Part shown: positions 17,767 through 28,200 of the stretch, piece after piece
How the letters are laid out: each line of letters begins with the position of its first letter
Numbering within the stretch: the first letter of the stretch is position 1
Made by a program: the position numbers and the translations under genes
Assembly (NCBI RefSeq): GCF_004792415.1
Contig: NZ_CP038853.1
Coordinates: 3,720,001-3,784,000 of the forward strand
Length of the DNA stretch: 64,000 bases
Direction: 5' to 3'
Source: Pantoea vagans
Lineage (GTDB): Bacteria > Pseudomonadota > Gammaproteobacteria > Enterobacterales > Enterobacteriaceae
The notes under the pieces: model-generated
Database searches by the model: none
What the model was told of the DNA's origin: nothing
Seen by the model: the letters and a program-made list of their open reading frames with translations, nothing else

Positions 17767-18693
17767 CTACTGACCATCAATCATAATTTCTGCACGACGG
17801 CTCATCTTATTACAACCATCGGCCTGACGACTGGCTTTCGCAGTGCAGCCATTGGCTGATTGCGCTACGCCTCCGCCTTCAGCAGTGATCAGATGGCTGG
17901 CGATGCCAGCGCGCACTAGCACCTGACGCACGGTATCTGCCCGAGCCTGTGAAAGGCGTGTATTTGTATCGCTATTGCCAATGCCATCCGTGAATCCGGT
18001 TATTCTTATTGCATTGATTTTTCCTGATTTTTTTAAAATATTCAGGATCTCATTAAGGCGATTGCGCGATTCAGGTAACAGGGCCTGATAGTCACTGCCA
18101 CCAAATTTAAATAACAGTGAATCCTGAACCAGCGTCGTCCCTGCTGTCGCCCCACCAATATACTGACAGGCCTGAACAGTGGAAGCACGATTGATTAATT
18201 TGACCTGACGTTGTAGCGAAGCCAAATCACGCTCAGCATCCTGCCGCGATACAGCATTGTTCGTTACAGGAGTGCCAGCCGAATCCATTTTAACAAAATA
18301 GGTCATTCCTCCTTTAAATTTAGCCTTAAATAAGGAATTAAGTTTATTTTTATAATCAGGCGCATCATTTATCGCGGTAGAGAAGGCGTGCTCACCTGTA
18401 GCAACACACATCACTGTAAACTGGCCTGGCAATAATGCCGTGTGAAACGCTTTATCGACATACACATACAGCAGGCCTGCGTTTATTTCTTTTGGATAGT
18501 AATAAACCATCTGGGCCTGTTCAGGAACCACCTGCGGCAAAGAGTGATACTGAACGCTTACTTTCGGACGTTTAACCTCTGAATTCACAGAGGCACTTTC
18601 CGCCTGAGCCTGAAGGCTCGCTGTCATCAGTGAAAAAAATGCCAGGGTAACAACCCGTAAAGTACACGGGAAATTTAATTTTTTTACTTTCAT
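17767..18693 (-). CDS. OmpA-domain outer-membrane/peptidoglycan-associated protein
   Basis: 308 residues. The signal peptide ends SLQAQA-ES. A central region of about 150 residues is unrecognised; it contains YYPKEINAGLLYVYVDKAFHTALLPGQF, reminiscent of surface or pilus-accessory proteins. Residues about 190-305 form an OmpA C-terminal peptidoglycan-binding domain: LLFKFGGSD, then ITGFTDGIGNSDTNTRLSQARADTVRQVL, then the Asn/Arg-rich MSRRAEIMI. The canonical TD..G and LS..RA elements that contact diaminopimelate are present. Two extra Cys pairs (ANGCTAK, DGCNK) are notable. Placed between the adhesin and its exporter on the same strand, it probably helps anchor or guide the adhesin at the cell wall, which is inference. 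GGAG lies seven bases before ATG 18693. Confidence 0.88.
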   Translation of the reverse strand: MKVKKLNFPCTLRVVTLAFFSLMTASLQAQAESASVNSEVKRPKVSVQYHSLPQVVPEQAQMVYYYPKEINAGLLYVYVDKAFHTALLPGQFTVMCVATGEHAFSTAINDAPDYKNKLNSLFKAKFKGGMTYFVKMDSAGTPVTNNAVSRQDAERDLASLQRQVKLINRASTVQACQYIGGATAGTTLVQDSLLFKFGGSDYQALLPESRNRLNEILNILKKSGKINAIRITGFTDGIGNSDTNTRLSQARADTVRQVLVRAGIASHLITAEGGGVAQSANGCTAKASRQADGCNKMSRRAEIMIDGQ

Positions 18694-18775
18694 TTATAAA
18701 CTCCGCTCCCTCTGAATGTTTATACAGATGGGTATGAAAACAACATAGAAATTGCAAAAAACAGGAGTGATGCGA

Positions 18776-18808
18776 AATTAGCTCGCCGTCCAGGACGGCG
18801 AGCTAATT
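18776..18808 (-). terminator. 15-bp perfect hairpin right after the adhesin stop codon
   Basis: AATTAGCTCGCCGTC (18776-18790) pairs perfectly with GACGGCGAGCTAATT (18794-18808) with a three-base loop, 5 bases past the adhesin stop. The AT-rich base of the stem ends in TAATTT on the minus strand. It is probably the adhesin terminator or an mRNA-protecting hairpin. Confidence 0.75.
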
Positions 18809-18813
18809 AATGC

Positions 18814-21800
18814 TTACACCATTATCTGATTGTTCTGCAATAAGGTTACGAGGTCGGTCTGGGTATCAGCCAGCGTAACAACGCTGGTGAATCCATGCGC
18901 ACCACCGGTACCATCACGGTCAATACTGATAACTGTATCGTTGCCTGAGATTTCTACCTTCAGATAGTTCAGGATGTCCTTAGAACTATTATCCAGCTGC
19001 AGCACACCATCATCTTTGAAGAACGAGATGCTGCCGGTGTAATCCAGAAGATCGCTCAGGTCGATAAGATCTGCATTGCTATCGGTAGCCAGATCGCCGA
19101 CATGGAAATCATGTACGGTATCGTGACCATTACCGCCCGTACCATCGGCCTCATAACCGGTCAGCACTTTATACATCAGCACGTCATTGCCGCCGTTAGT
19201 CAGCCAGAAGACATCATTACCACCGCGCCCTTCAAACTGGTTGTTTGCTGCGTTGTCGGTAAAGGTGTCAGCCTCGCTGGTACCAATCAGCCCTTCAATA
19301 CTCACCAGCGTATCGGTACCGTGACCGGTTGCCACTCCCGTCATCAGGTTGGCAGTAATCGCGCCAGGAGCATGACTGTAGTCGACAATATCCAGACCCT
19401 CAGTTTCACTCCAGACCTGAGTACCGGTGACGGTAAGATTCCAGCCGCCACCTCCGGTGTAGGTATCGTCACCTGCCGTACTGAAGAAGGTGTCGTTATA
19501 GCCTGTACCGACAATACCGTTGCCAATGGTGTTGTTAGCATCGCTGCTATTTTCTGCCGTCAGTACATAAGCATCATGCGATTTACCCGTAGTCAGGTCG
19601 CCCCAGGTTTCGTTCACCGTACCATTGGTATAGCCGCCAATACTGGCCGTTGCACCAACGTGGTTAGCTACGCCGTTTGTTACCCGTAGCAGCTGAACGG
19701 AGTAAGTTTCATTGGCATCCAGCCCAAAGAAACTCACCAGCCCCATGCTGTTACTTGAACCAGACGCCTGCGGGTTAATCAGCTGCGTTGCAACCAGATC
19801 ACCTGCGGAGTTATAGAGCTTCACCGTATTGCTGTAGAAGGTGTTCAAGCCTTCGCCATCAACGATACGAATTTTCAGGCTGGTGCCATCTGCCGCCACG
19901 TTGGTGTTTTTGACCAGCAATGTCGGTGCGGAATTGTCTGAAGACACCACCGATGCATCTGCCCCAGAACGGTACACTACCAGGTCCATTGAGCCATCCC
20001 AGTCGTAGTCCAGCGCCACAGCACCCGTCAGGTTTGAGTAGGCGGTATCCGTTAACGCAATACCTGCTGCACTCCAGTCATTGGTGCCCATGTTCAGATA
20101 AAGCATGGGTGATCCGGACGTACCCGAACGCGGAATCTCAATAATGTCCATCTGACCATCATGGTTCCAGTCAACCGCCAGCGATGTTCCACCAAGCAAT
20201 GTGTCGCCAAACCACAAGGCATCAGCATCACTTGCCAGCAGGTTTCCTTTACCGTCGTTCAGATAAATACGGTTCTCATTGCTGTTCACCCCAGCTTTAG
20301 AACCAGCACTCAGGAACAGATCCAGCCAGCCGTCGCCGTTGAAGTCCCCATAGGTCATCGATATGGAATAGTTGCCATAGTCGTCTGCACCATCATTGCG
20401 GAATACGTTGGCGTAATAACCGACAGAACTGAAGCTGGTCGTGCCGTCACCGTTGGTCGTGTTGTACAGGACACCCAGACCGCGCGAGGCGTTACCGATA
20501 TAGCTTCCTGCGCCGTTGTAGTCGATGTGCGCGGTGATATCGACAGTACCGTTGTTATCGATATCGACAGCACCCACTTCATGCAGGACGCTCAGGTTAG
20601 CCGGTATAGCGCCGCCCGGATGACCATTCGAAAAGCCCGTATTAGACTCATAAGTGAGTGTGCCATTTACGTTTTTAATAAACGAAATGGAGTCTGACTC
20701 TGAGTCCGCCAGGACGAAGTCAAGATAGCCATCACCTTCACGGTCATAAGCAATGACCCCACCTAAGTGGTTCAGCGACCCCTGGTTGAGAGCATGTGCC
20801 TGATAGGTGCCATCGGCGTTCTGCGTCCAGTAAGCAGTACGGTTGGCGTTATTGTAATCACTCACCTGTGACATCACGTCGGTGTAACCATCACGGTTAA
20901 TATCCGCAAAAGTCATCGAGTTTACAAAGCGACCATACCAGGTACCATTGACATTGTATTCGGCACCATTAGCTGTGCTTGGCTCAGCCAGGTATGTTGC
21001 TGTGTAATCCTGCAGGTTGTCAGCGTTATACACACGAAGGGCGTTGGCCGCTGTCGAACCCGTAGTACCACGCACACTCTGAGCAAATGACCAGTTACCG
21101 GAGCCGTTAATGGTTACCGCTGCTGCGTTCAGGCCATAGCCATCCGAGTCAGTTGTCCCCCCCCAGGTTTGTTCAATCACCGTCACACCCGAACCATCAG
21201 TAACACCGGTACTGGTACTGGCGCTCATTGATGAACGGTTACCGGCCAAATCCCAGACCACAAAGGCCAGGTTTTGTGCACCCGTCGGCAATGATACTGA
21301 CATTGACCAGGTACCATCACTGTTAGCAGTTGCGAACCCTAATACGTTATCCAGACCTTCCTGATAGGTACCGTTCTGATTCACATCGCTCACCAGTGAA
21401 ACGATAGCGCCTGCTTCAACCGTGCCATAGGTCGAACTGCTAAACACCAGTACATCGTTACTGCTAATCGATGCATCCACTTCAGGCGCTTTCGTAAGAG
21501 CCTCTGGTGAATCCAGGTCGATGACAACCTGATAGTTATCTTTGAAAGCAGTATCGGTAGCAATCACACCTACAGAGTTAATCACCCGCAGATGGTAATC
21601 GTAGGTAGTACTTGCCGTTGCTGCTGCCAGCGTGTAGGTCCAGTCTGCGCCACTATCAGAGAGCAGAGATTCCCAGGTCTTACCATTATCAAAGGTAATC
21701 TGCAGAATTTCGGTGCTCTTCAGTGCCTGACTCAATGTACCGTTAATGGTAACTGTAGGGTCACGCGTGATCATGTCACTGTTAGTCGCATCAGTACTGT

Positions 21801-23892
21801 GGCTGAACAGGTCACCCACGACCAGGCCACTCGATGTATCTGTCGAGATAGCGCCAGTCGTTGTCATTCCTGTTACATCCGGAGCAGAAGTGTTCAGCGT
21901 CATATCGAACGCCGTACTCTGCTCACTGTGCTGTCCCAGGCTGTTCACCGCATCAACGGTAAACGCATGCGCACCATCGGTCAGTGCAGGCGATACGGTA
22001 TGAGTCCAGGTACCGTCAGCGCTGGCAGTAACGCTAGCGATTAAGGTGCCATTGTCATACAGACGCACAGTACTGTTAGCCGTTGCTGTACCAGACAGTG
22101 TTGGCGTTGTGTCATCGGTAATCGCACCAGTGGTCAGCGCTCCAACATAGACACCTGCATCATCCATCACGGTATCAATGGTTGGCGTTGGTAAAGACTC
22201 AGACACGACCGTGACCGTATAGGCCGGGGTCGGGCTGGTGCTGTTGCCCGCCGGATCGCTCTCCACCGCCGAAAGACCATGCGTACCCAACGCCAGGGCG
22301 TGCGCGTCGTCCACCGCCAGGCTCCACGTGCCGTCCGCGCCCACCGTGGCGCTGCCCAGCACGGTCCGCGTGCCGCTCAGGGTGTCGTACACGGTGATGA
22401 TGTCGCCCGCCGTGCCGGTGCCGCTGATGACCGGGGTCGTGTCGTCACTGCTGCTGCCGCTGACCACGTTGCCCTGCACCTCGCCGACGTCGTCCGCGTA
22501 GCCGGTAATGGCCAGGTATGATGCGTCCGGCGCGGTGAAGTCCAGCGTCAGGTCAAAGGCCGCCGAGGCCGGGCCGGTGTTGCCCGCCGCGTCCGTGGCC
22601 GTCACGGTAAAGCTGTGCGCGCCTTCCGCCAGCGTTGAGGTCGGCGTGAAGCTCCACGTGCCGTCCGCGCCCGCCGTGACGCTGCCCAGCAGCGTGCCGC
22701 CGTCATACACCCGCACCGTGCTGGCCGCCTCCGCCGTGCCGTTCAGGGTCGGCGTCGGGTCGTCGCTCACCGCCCCGCTCGCCAGCTCGCCCTGCACGCT
22801 GCCCACGTCGTCCGCGGCGCCGCTGATGGCCGGCGCCGCCGGCGCCGTCAGGTCCAGCGTGAAGCTGAACGTCACCGCGTCGCTGACCACGCCCGCCGCG
22901 TCGGTCGACACCGCGCGCAGCGTGTGCGCCCCCTCCGCCAGCGCCGTCGCCGGCGTCAGGCTCCAGCTGCCGTTGCTCAGCACCGTGGCCGTGCCCAGCA
23001 GGATCTCCCCGTCGTACACGCTCACCACGCTGCCCGCCTTGCCGGTGCCGTTCACCGTCGGCGTCGCGTCGTCCGTCACCCCGCCCGCCGCGATGTTGCC
23101 GGTCACGCTGCCCGCGTCGTCGGTGACGCTGGTGATCTGGATCAGGTTGCCGCTGGTGTCCACCGTGACGCTCACCGCCGCCGAGGCCGGGCTCTCGTTG
23201 CCCGCCGCGTCCGTGGCCGTCACCGTAATGCTGTGCGCGCCGTCGTCCAGCGCCGCATCCGGCGTCCAGCTCCACGCGCCGGTGGTGGCGTCCGCGGTCA
23301 CCGAGCCGATGGCCCTGCCCCCGTCGTACACCGTGACCACCGCGCCCGCCTCCGCCGTGCCGCTCAGGGTCGGGGTGCTGTCGTCGGTGGTGTCGCCGTC
23401 CGCCAGCGCGCCGGTCACGGCGCCCACGTCGTCGGTTACCACCAGGTCTGCCACCGCCGCCGGGGCCGCGGTGTCCACCGTCAGCGCCCACGCGCCGCTC
23501 TGCGGGCTCACCTGGCCCACGCCGTTCACCACGTCCGCCGTGAACGCGTGCTCACCGTCCGCCACCGCCTTCGCCGGCGTGAAGCTCCAGCTGCCGCTGG
23601 CGTCCGACGTCGTGCTGCCGATCAGCGTGCCGTTGTCGTAGACGCGCACCGTGACGCCGTTGCCCGCCGTGCCGTTCAGCGTCGGGGTGCTGTCGTTGGT
23701 CACCGCCCCCTTCTGCAGGGTCTCGGTCACGCCCACGTCGTCGATCACCGTGTTGATGCTCGGCGCCGCCGGCGCGCCGGTGACCACCGTCACCGTGTAG
23801 GCCGGGGTCGGGCTGGTGCTGTTGCCCGCCGGATCGCTCTCCACCGCCGTGAGGCCGTGGGTGCCCGCCGCCGTGGCGTGGCTGCTGTCCAC
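18814..23892 (-). CDS. BapA-like adhesin, C-terminal part with calcium-binding block and secretion signal (third open frame)
   Basis: Open for about 1,690 codons. It begins inside the sixth macro-repeat and passes one more copy of the first domain (YLAITGYADDVGEVQG, 22.5 kb) and a diverged Ig-like domain (22.1 kb). Next comes a domain with FDNGKTWESLLSDSGADW (21.6 kb) and one with VSDVNQNGTYQEGLDNVLGFA. From about 21.1 to 19.9 kb a series of D-x-(D/N)-x-D-G loops appears (DINRDGYTDVMSQ, DREGDGYLDFVLAD, DIDNNGTVDITA, DFNGDGWLDLFLS, DWNHDGQMDII, DYDWDGSMDLVVY), i.e. FG-GAP/VCBS-like calcium sites. The last 250 residues have RTX-like turns (GTGYNDTFFSTAGDDTYTGGGG, FEGRGGNDVFW) and end in the acidic/hydrophobic tail expected of a type I substrate. 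There is no natural start: GTG 23892 is the Val of a repeat. Confidence 0.8.
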   Translation of the reverse strand: MDSSHATAAGTHGLTAVESDPAGNSTSPTPAYTVTVVTGAPAAPSINTVIDDVGVTETLQKGAVTNDSTPTLNGTAGNGVTVRVYDNGTLIGSTTSDASGSWSFTPAKAVADGEHAFTADVVNGVGQVSPQSGAWALTVDTAAPAAVADLVVTDDVGAVTGALADGDTTDDSTPTLSGTAEAGAVVTVYDGGRAIGSVTADATTGAWSWTPDAALDDGAHSITVTATDAAGNESPASAAVSVTVDTSGNLIQITSVTDDAGSVTGNIAAGGVTDDATPTVNGTGKAGSVVSVYDGEILLGTATVLSNGSWSLTPATALAEGAHTLRAVSTDAAGVVSDAVTFSFTLDLTAPAAPAISGAADDVGSVQGELASGAVSDDPTPTLNGTAEAASTVRVYDGGTLLGSVTAGADGTWSFTPTSTLAEGAHSFTVTATDAAGNTGPASAAFDLTLDFTAPDASYLAITGYADDVGEVQGNVVSGSSSDDTTPVISGTGTAGDIITVYDTLSGTRTVLGSATVGADGTWSLAVDDAHALALGTHGLSAVESDPAGNSTSPTPAYTVTVVSESLPTPTIDTVMDDAGVYVGALTTGAITDDTTPTLSGTATANSTVRLYDNGTLIASVTASADGTWTHTVSPALTDGAHAFTVDAVNSLGQHSEQSTAFDMTLNTSAPDVTGMTTTGAISTDTSSGLVVGDLFSHSTDATNSDMITRDPTVTINGTLSQALKSTEILQITFDNGKTWESLLSDSGADWTYTLAAATASTTYDYHLRVINSVGVIATDTAFKDNYQVVIDLDSPEALTKAPEVDASISSNDVLVFSSSTYGTVEAGAIVSLVSDVNQNGTYQEGLDNVLGFATANSDGTWSMSVSLPTGAQNLAFVVWDLAGNRSSMSASTSTGVTDGSGVTVIEQTWGGTTDSDGYGLNAAAVTINGSGNWSFAQSVRGTTGSTAANALRVYNADNLQDYTATYLAEPSTANGAEYNVNGTWYGRFVNSMTFADINRDGYTDVMSQVSDYNNANRTAYWTQNADGTYQAHALNQGSLNHLGGVIAYDREGDGYLDFVLADSESDSISFIKNVNGTLTYESNTGFSNGHPGGAIPANLSVLHEVGAVDIDNNGTVDITAHIDYNGAGSYIGNASRGLGVLYNTTNGDGTTSFSSVGYYANVFRNDGADDYGNYSISMTYGDFNGDGWLDLFLSAGSKAGVNSNENRIYLNDGKGNLLASDADALWFGDTLLGGTSLAVDWNHDGQMDIIEIPRSGTSGSPMLYLNMGTNDWSAAGIALTDTAYSNLTGAVALDYDWDGSMDLVVYRSGADASVVSSDNSAPTLLVKNTNVAADGTSLKIRIVDGEGLNTFYSNTVKLYNSAGDLVATQLINPQASGSSNSMGLVSFFGLDANETYSVQLLRVTNGVANHVGATASIGGYTNGTVNETWGDLTTGKSHDAYVLTAENSSDANNTIGNGIVGTGYNDTFFSTAGDDTYTGGGGWNLTVTGTQVWSETEGLDIVDYSHAPGAITANLMTGVATGHGTDTLVSIEGLIGTSEADTFTDNAANNQFEGRGGNDVFWLTNGGNDVLMYKVLTGYEADGTGGNGHDTVHDFHVGDLATDSNADLIDLSDLLDYTGSISFFKDDGVLQLDNSSKDILNYLKVEISGNDTVISIDRDGTGGAHGFTSVVTLADTQTDLVTLLQNNQIMV

Positions 23893-25276
23893 CGCCGCTC
23901 CAGCTGCCGTCCGCGCCCACCGTGGCGCTGCCCAGCACGCTCTGCGTGCCGTTCAGCGTGCTGTACACGGTCACCGTGTCGCCCGCCGTGCCGGTGCCGC
24001 TGATGACCGGCGTGGTGTCGTCGCTGCTGCCGCCGCTCACCACGTTGCCCTGCACCTCGCCGACGTCGTCCGCGAAGCCGGTGATGGCCAGCCTGGTGGC
24101 GTCCGGCGCCGTGAAGTCCAGCGTCAGGTCAAACGCCGCCGAGGCCGGGCTGGTGTTGCCCGCCGCGTCCGTGGCCGTCACCGTGAAGCTGTGCGCGCCC
24201 TCCTTCAGCGTCGAGGTCGGCGTGAAGCTCCACGCGCCGTCCGCGCCCGCCGTGACGCTGCCCAGCAGCGTGCCGCCGTCATACACCCGCACCGTGCTGG
24301 CCGCCTCCGCCGTGCCGTTCAGGGTCGGCGTCGGGTCGTCGCTTACCGCCCCGCTCGCCAGCTCACCCTGCACGCTGCCCACGTCGTCCGCGGCGCCGCT
24401 GATGGCCGGCGCCGCCGGCGCCGTCAGGTCCAGCGTGAAGCTGAACGTCACCGCGTCGCTGACCACGCCCGCCGCGTCGGTCGACACCGCGCGCAGCGTG
24501 TGCGCCCCCTCCGCCAGCGCCGTCGCCGGCGTCAGGCTCCAGGTCCCGTTGCTCAGCACCGTGGCCGTGCCCAGCAGGGTCTCCCCGTCGTACACGCTCA
24601 CCACGCTGCCCGCCTTGCCGGTGCCGTTCACCGTCGGGGTCGCGTCGTCCGTCACCCCGCCCGCCGCGATGTTGCCGGTCACGCTGCCCGCGTCGTCGGT
24701 GACGCTGGTGATCTGGATCAGGTTGCCGCTGGTGTCCACCGTCACCGTCAGGCCCGGCGTCGCCGCGCCGGTGTTGCCCGCCTCATCGGTCACGCTCACC
24801 GCCAGGGTGTGGTCGCCGTCGTCAAGCGCCGCCGCCGGCGTCCAGCTCCACGCCCCGTCCTCTGCGGCCGTGACCGTGGCCACCACCTGGCCGTTGTCGA
24901 GGATGTTCACCGTGGCGCCCGCCTCCGCGGTGCCGCTCAGGGTCGGGGTGCTGTCGTCGGTGGTGTCGCCGTCCGCCAGCGCGCCGGTCACGGCGCCCAC
25001 GTCGTCGGTTACCACCAGGTCTGCCACCGCCGCCGGGGCCGCGGTGTCCACCGTCAGCGCCCACGCGCCGCTCTGCGGGCTCACCTGGCCCACGCCGTTC
25101 ACCACGTCCGCCGTGAACGCGTGCTCACCGTCCGCCACCGCCTTCGCCGGCGTGAAGCTCCAGCTGCCGCTGGCGTCCGACGTCGTGCTGCCGATCAGCG
25201 TGCCGTTGTCGTAGACGCGCACCGTGACGCCGTTGCCCGCCGTGCCGTTCAGCGTCGGGGTGCTGTCGTTGGTCAC
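23552..25276 (-). pseudogene. BapA-like adhesin, middle fragment in a second frame
   Basis: Continues the Ig-like repeat sequence in the frame reached after the extra C: TNDSTPTLNGTAGNG... through about 460 residues of normal repeat to GADGSWS at 23897. There the AG deletion shifts it again and the residues turn into Gly/Arg/His-rich out-of-frame repeat. It has no start codon context of its own and is not an independent gene. Confidence 0.8.
23872..23897 (-). other. Frameshift 2: two-base deletion plus adjacent substitution
   Basis: At 23891 the sequence reads ACCGCCGCTCC where all other copies read ACCGCCAGGCTCC (loss of AG). Some 20 bases away GCCGTGGCG replaces GCCAGGGCG, changing Leu to Thr. 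Both anomalies fall on a CCAGG motif. Confidence 0.9.
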
Positions 25277-28200
25277 CGCCCCCCTTCTGCAGGGTCTCGG
25301 TCACGCCCACGTCGTCGATCACCGTGTTAATGCTCGGCGCCGCCGGCGCGCCGGTGACCACCGTCACCGTGTAGGCCGGGGTCGGGCTGGTGCTGTTGCC
25401 CGCCGGATCGCTCTCCACCGCCGTGAGGCCGTGGGTGCCCGCCGCCAGGGCGTGGCTGCTGTCCACCGCCAGGCTCCAGCTGCCGTCCGCGCCCACCGTG
25501 GCGCTGCCCAGCACGCTCTGCGTGCCGTTCAGCGTGCTGTACACGGTCACCGTGTCGCCCGCCGTGCCGGTGCCGCTGATGACCGGCGTGGTGTCGTCGC
25601 TGCTGCCGCCGCTCACCACGTTGCCCTGCACCTCGCCGACGTCGTCCGCGAAGCCGGTGATGGCCAGCCTGGTGGCGTCCGGCGCCGTGAAGTCCAGCGT
25701 CAGGTCAAACGCCGCCGAGGCCGGGCTGGTGTTGCCCGCCGCGTCCGTGGCCGTCACGGTGAAGCTGTGCGCGCCCTCCTTCAGCGTCGAGGTCGGCGTG
25801 AAGCTCCACGCGCCGTCCGCGCCCGCCGTGACGCTGCCCAGCAGCGTGCCGCCGTCATACACCCGCACCGTGCTGGCCGCCTCCGCCGTGCCGTTCAGGG
25901 TCGGCGTCGGGTCGTCGCTTACCGCCCCGCTCGCCAGCTCGCCCTGCACGCTGCCCACGTCGTCCGCGGCGCCGCTGATGGCCGGCGCCGCCGGCGCCGT
26001 CAGGTCCAGCGTGAAGCTGAACGTCACCGCGTCGCTGACCACGCCCGCCGCGTCGGTCGAGACCGCGCGCAGCGTGTGCGCCCCCTCCGCCAGCGCCGTC
26101 GCCGGCGTCAGGCTCCAGGTCCCGTTGCTCAGCACCGTGGCCGTGCCCAGCAGGATCTCCCCGTCGTACACGCTCACCACGCTGCCCGCCTTGCCGGTGC
26201 CGTTCACCGTCGGCGTCGCGTCGTCCGTCACCCCGCCCGCCGCGATGTTGCCGGTCACGCTGCCCGCGTCGTCGGTGACGCTGGTGATCTGGATCAGGTT
26301 GCCGCTGGTGTCCACCGTGACGCTCACCGCCGCCGAGGCCGGGCTCTCGTTGCCCGCCGCGTCCGTGGCCGTCACCGTAATGCTGTGCGCGCCGTCGTCC
26401 AGCGCCGCATCCGGCGTCCAGCTCCACGCGCCGGTGGTGGCGTCCGCGGTCACCGAGCCGATGGCCCTGCCCCCGTCGTACACCGTGACCACCGCGCCCG
26501 CCTCCGCCGTGCCGCTCAGGGTCGGGGTGCTGTCGTCGGTGGTGTCGCCGTCCGCCAGCGCGCCGGTCACGGCACCCACGTCGTCGGTTACCACCAGGTC
26601 TGCCACCGCCGCCGGGGCCGCGGTGTCCACCGTCAGCGCCCACGCGCCGCTCTGCGGGCTCACCTGGCCCACGCCGTTCACCACGTCCGCCGTGAACGCG
26701 TGCTCACCGTCCGCCACGCCCCGCGACGGCGTGAAGCTCCAGCTGCCGCTGGCGTCCGACGTCGTGCTGCCGATCAGCGTGCCGTTGTCGTAGACGCGCA
26801 CCGTGACGCCGTTGCCCGCCGTGCCGTTCAGCGTCGGGGTGCTGTCGTTGGTCACCGCCCCCTTCTGCAGGGTCTCGGTCACGCCCACGTCGTCGATCAC
26901 CGTGTTGATGCTCGGCGCCGCCGGCGAACCGGTCACCACCGTCACCGTGTAGGCCGCGCTCGGGCTGGTGCTGTTGCCCGCCGGATCGCTCTCCACCGCC
27001 GTGAGGCCGTGGGTGCCCGCCGCCAGGGCGTGGCTGCTGTCCACCGCCAGGCTCCAGCTGCCGTCCGCGCCCACCGTGGCGCTGCCCAGCACGCTCTGCG
27101 TGCCGTTCAGCGTGCTGTACACGGTCACCGTGTCGCCCGCCGTGCCGGTGCCGCTGATGACCGGGGTCGTGTCGTCACTGCTGCTGCCGCTCACCACGTT
27201 GCCCTGCACCTCGCCGACGTCGTCCGCGAAGCCGGTGATGGCCAGCTTCGTGGCGTCCGGCGCCGTGAAGTCCAGCGTCAGGTCAAACGCCGCCGAGGCC
27301 GGGCTGGTGTTGCCCGCCGCGTCCGTGGCCGTCACGGTGAAGCTGTGCGCGCCCTCCTTCAGCGTCGAGGTCGGCGTGAAGCTCCATGCGCCGTCCGCGC
27401 CCGCCGTGACGCTGCCCAGCAGCGTGCCGCCGTCATACACCCGCACCGTGCTGGCCGCCTCCGCCGTACCGTTCAGGGTCGGCGTCGGGTCGTCGCTTAC
27501 CGCCCCGCTCGCCAGCTCGCCCTGCACGCTGCCCACGTCGTCCGCGGCGCCGCTGATGGCCGGCGCCGCCGGCGCCGTCAGGTCCAGCGTGAAGCTGAAC
27601 GTCACCGCGTCGCTGACCACGCCCGCCGCGTCGGTCGAGACCGCGCGCAGCGTGTGCGCCCCCTCCGCCAGCGCCGTCGCCGGCGTCAGGCTCCAGGTCC
27701 CGTTGCTCAGCACCGTGGCCGTGCCCAGCAGGATCTCCCCGTCGTACACGCTCACCACGCTGCCCGCCTTGCCGGTGCCGTTCACCGTCGGCGTCGCGTC
27801 GTCCGTCACCCCGCCCGCCGCGATGTTGCCGGTCACGCTGCCCGCGTCGTCGGTGACGCTGGTGATCTGGATCAGGTTGCCGCTGGTGTCCACCGTGACG
27901 CTCACCGCCGCCGAGGCCGGGCTCTCGTTGCCCGCCGCGTCCGTGGCCGTCACCGTAATGCTGTGCGCGCCGTCGTCCAGCGCCGCATCCGGCGTCCAGC
28001 TCCACGCGCCGGTGGTGGCGTCCGCGGTCACCGAGCCGATGGCCCTGCCCCCGTCGTACACCGTGACCACCGCGCCCGCCTCCGCCGTGCCGCTCAGGGT
28101 CGGCGTGCTGTCGTCGGTGGTGTCGCCGTCCGCCAGCGCGCCGGTCACGGCGCCCACGTCGTCGGTGATGACCAGGTCTGCCACCGCCGCCGGGGCCGCG

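Noticed and set aside
22703..23491. Gly/Arg-rich minus-strand open frame, and its copies at 25855-26643 and 27433-28221
   Set aside because: They lie in a second frame of the same repeats and reappear with the 1,578-bp period; shadows of the adhesin.
23872..25284. Programmed ribosomal frameshifting in the adhesin
   Set aside because: The two shifts are a single-base insertion and a two-base deletion relative to sister repeats, and no slippery heptamer with downstream pseudoknot is evident; mutation or sequence error explains them better.
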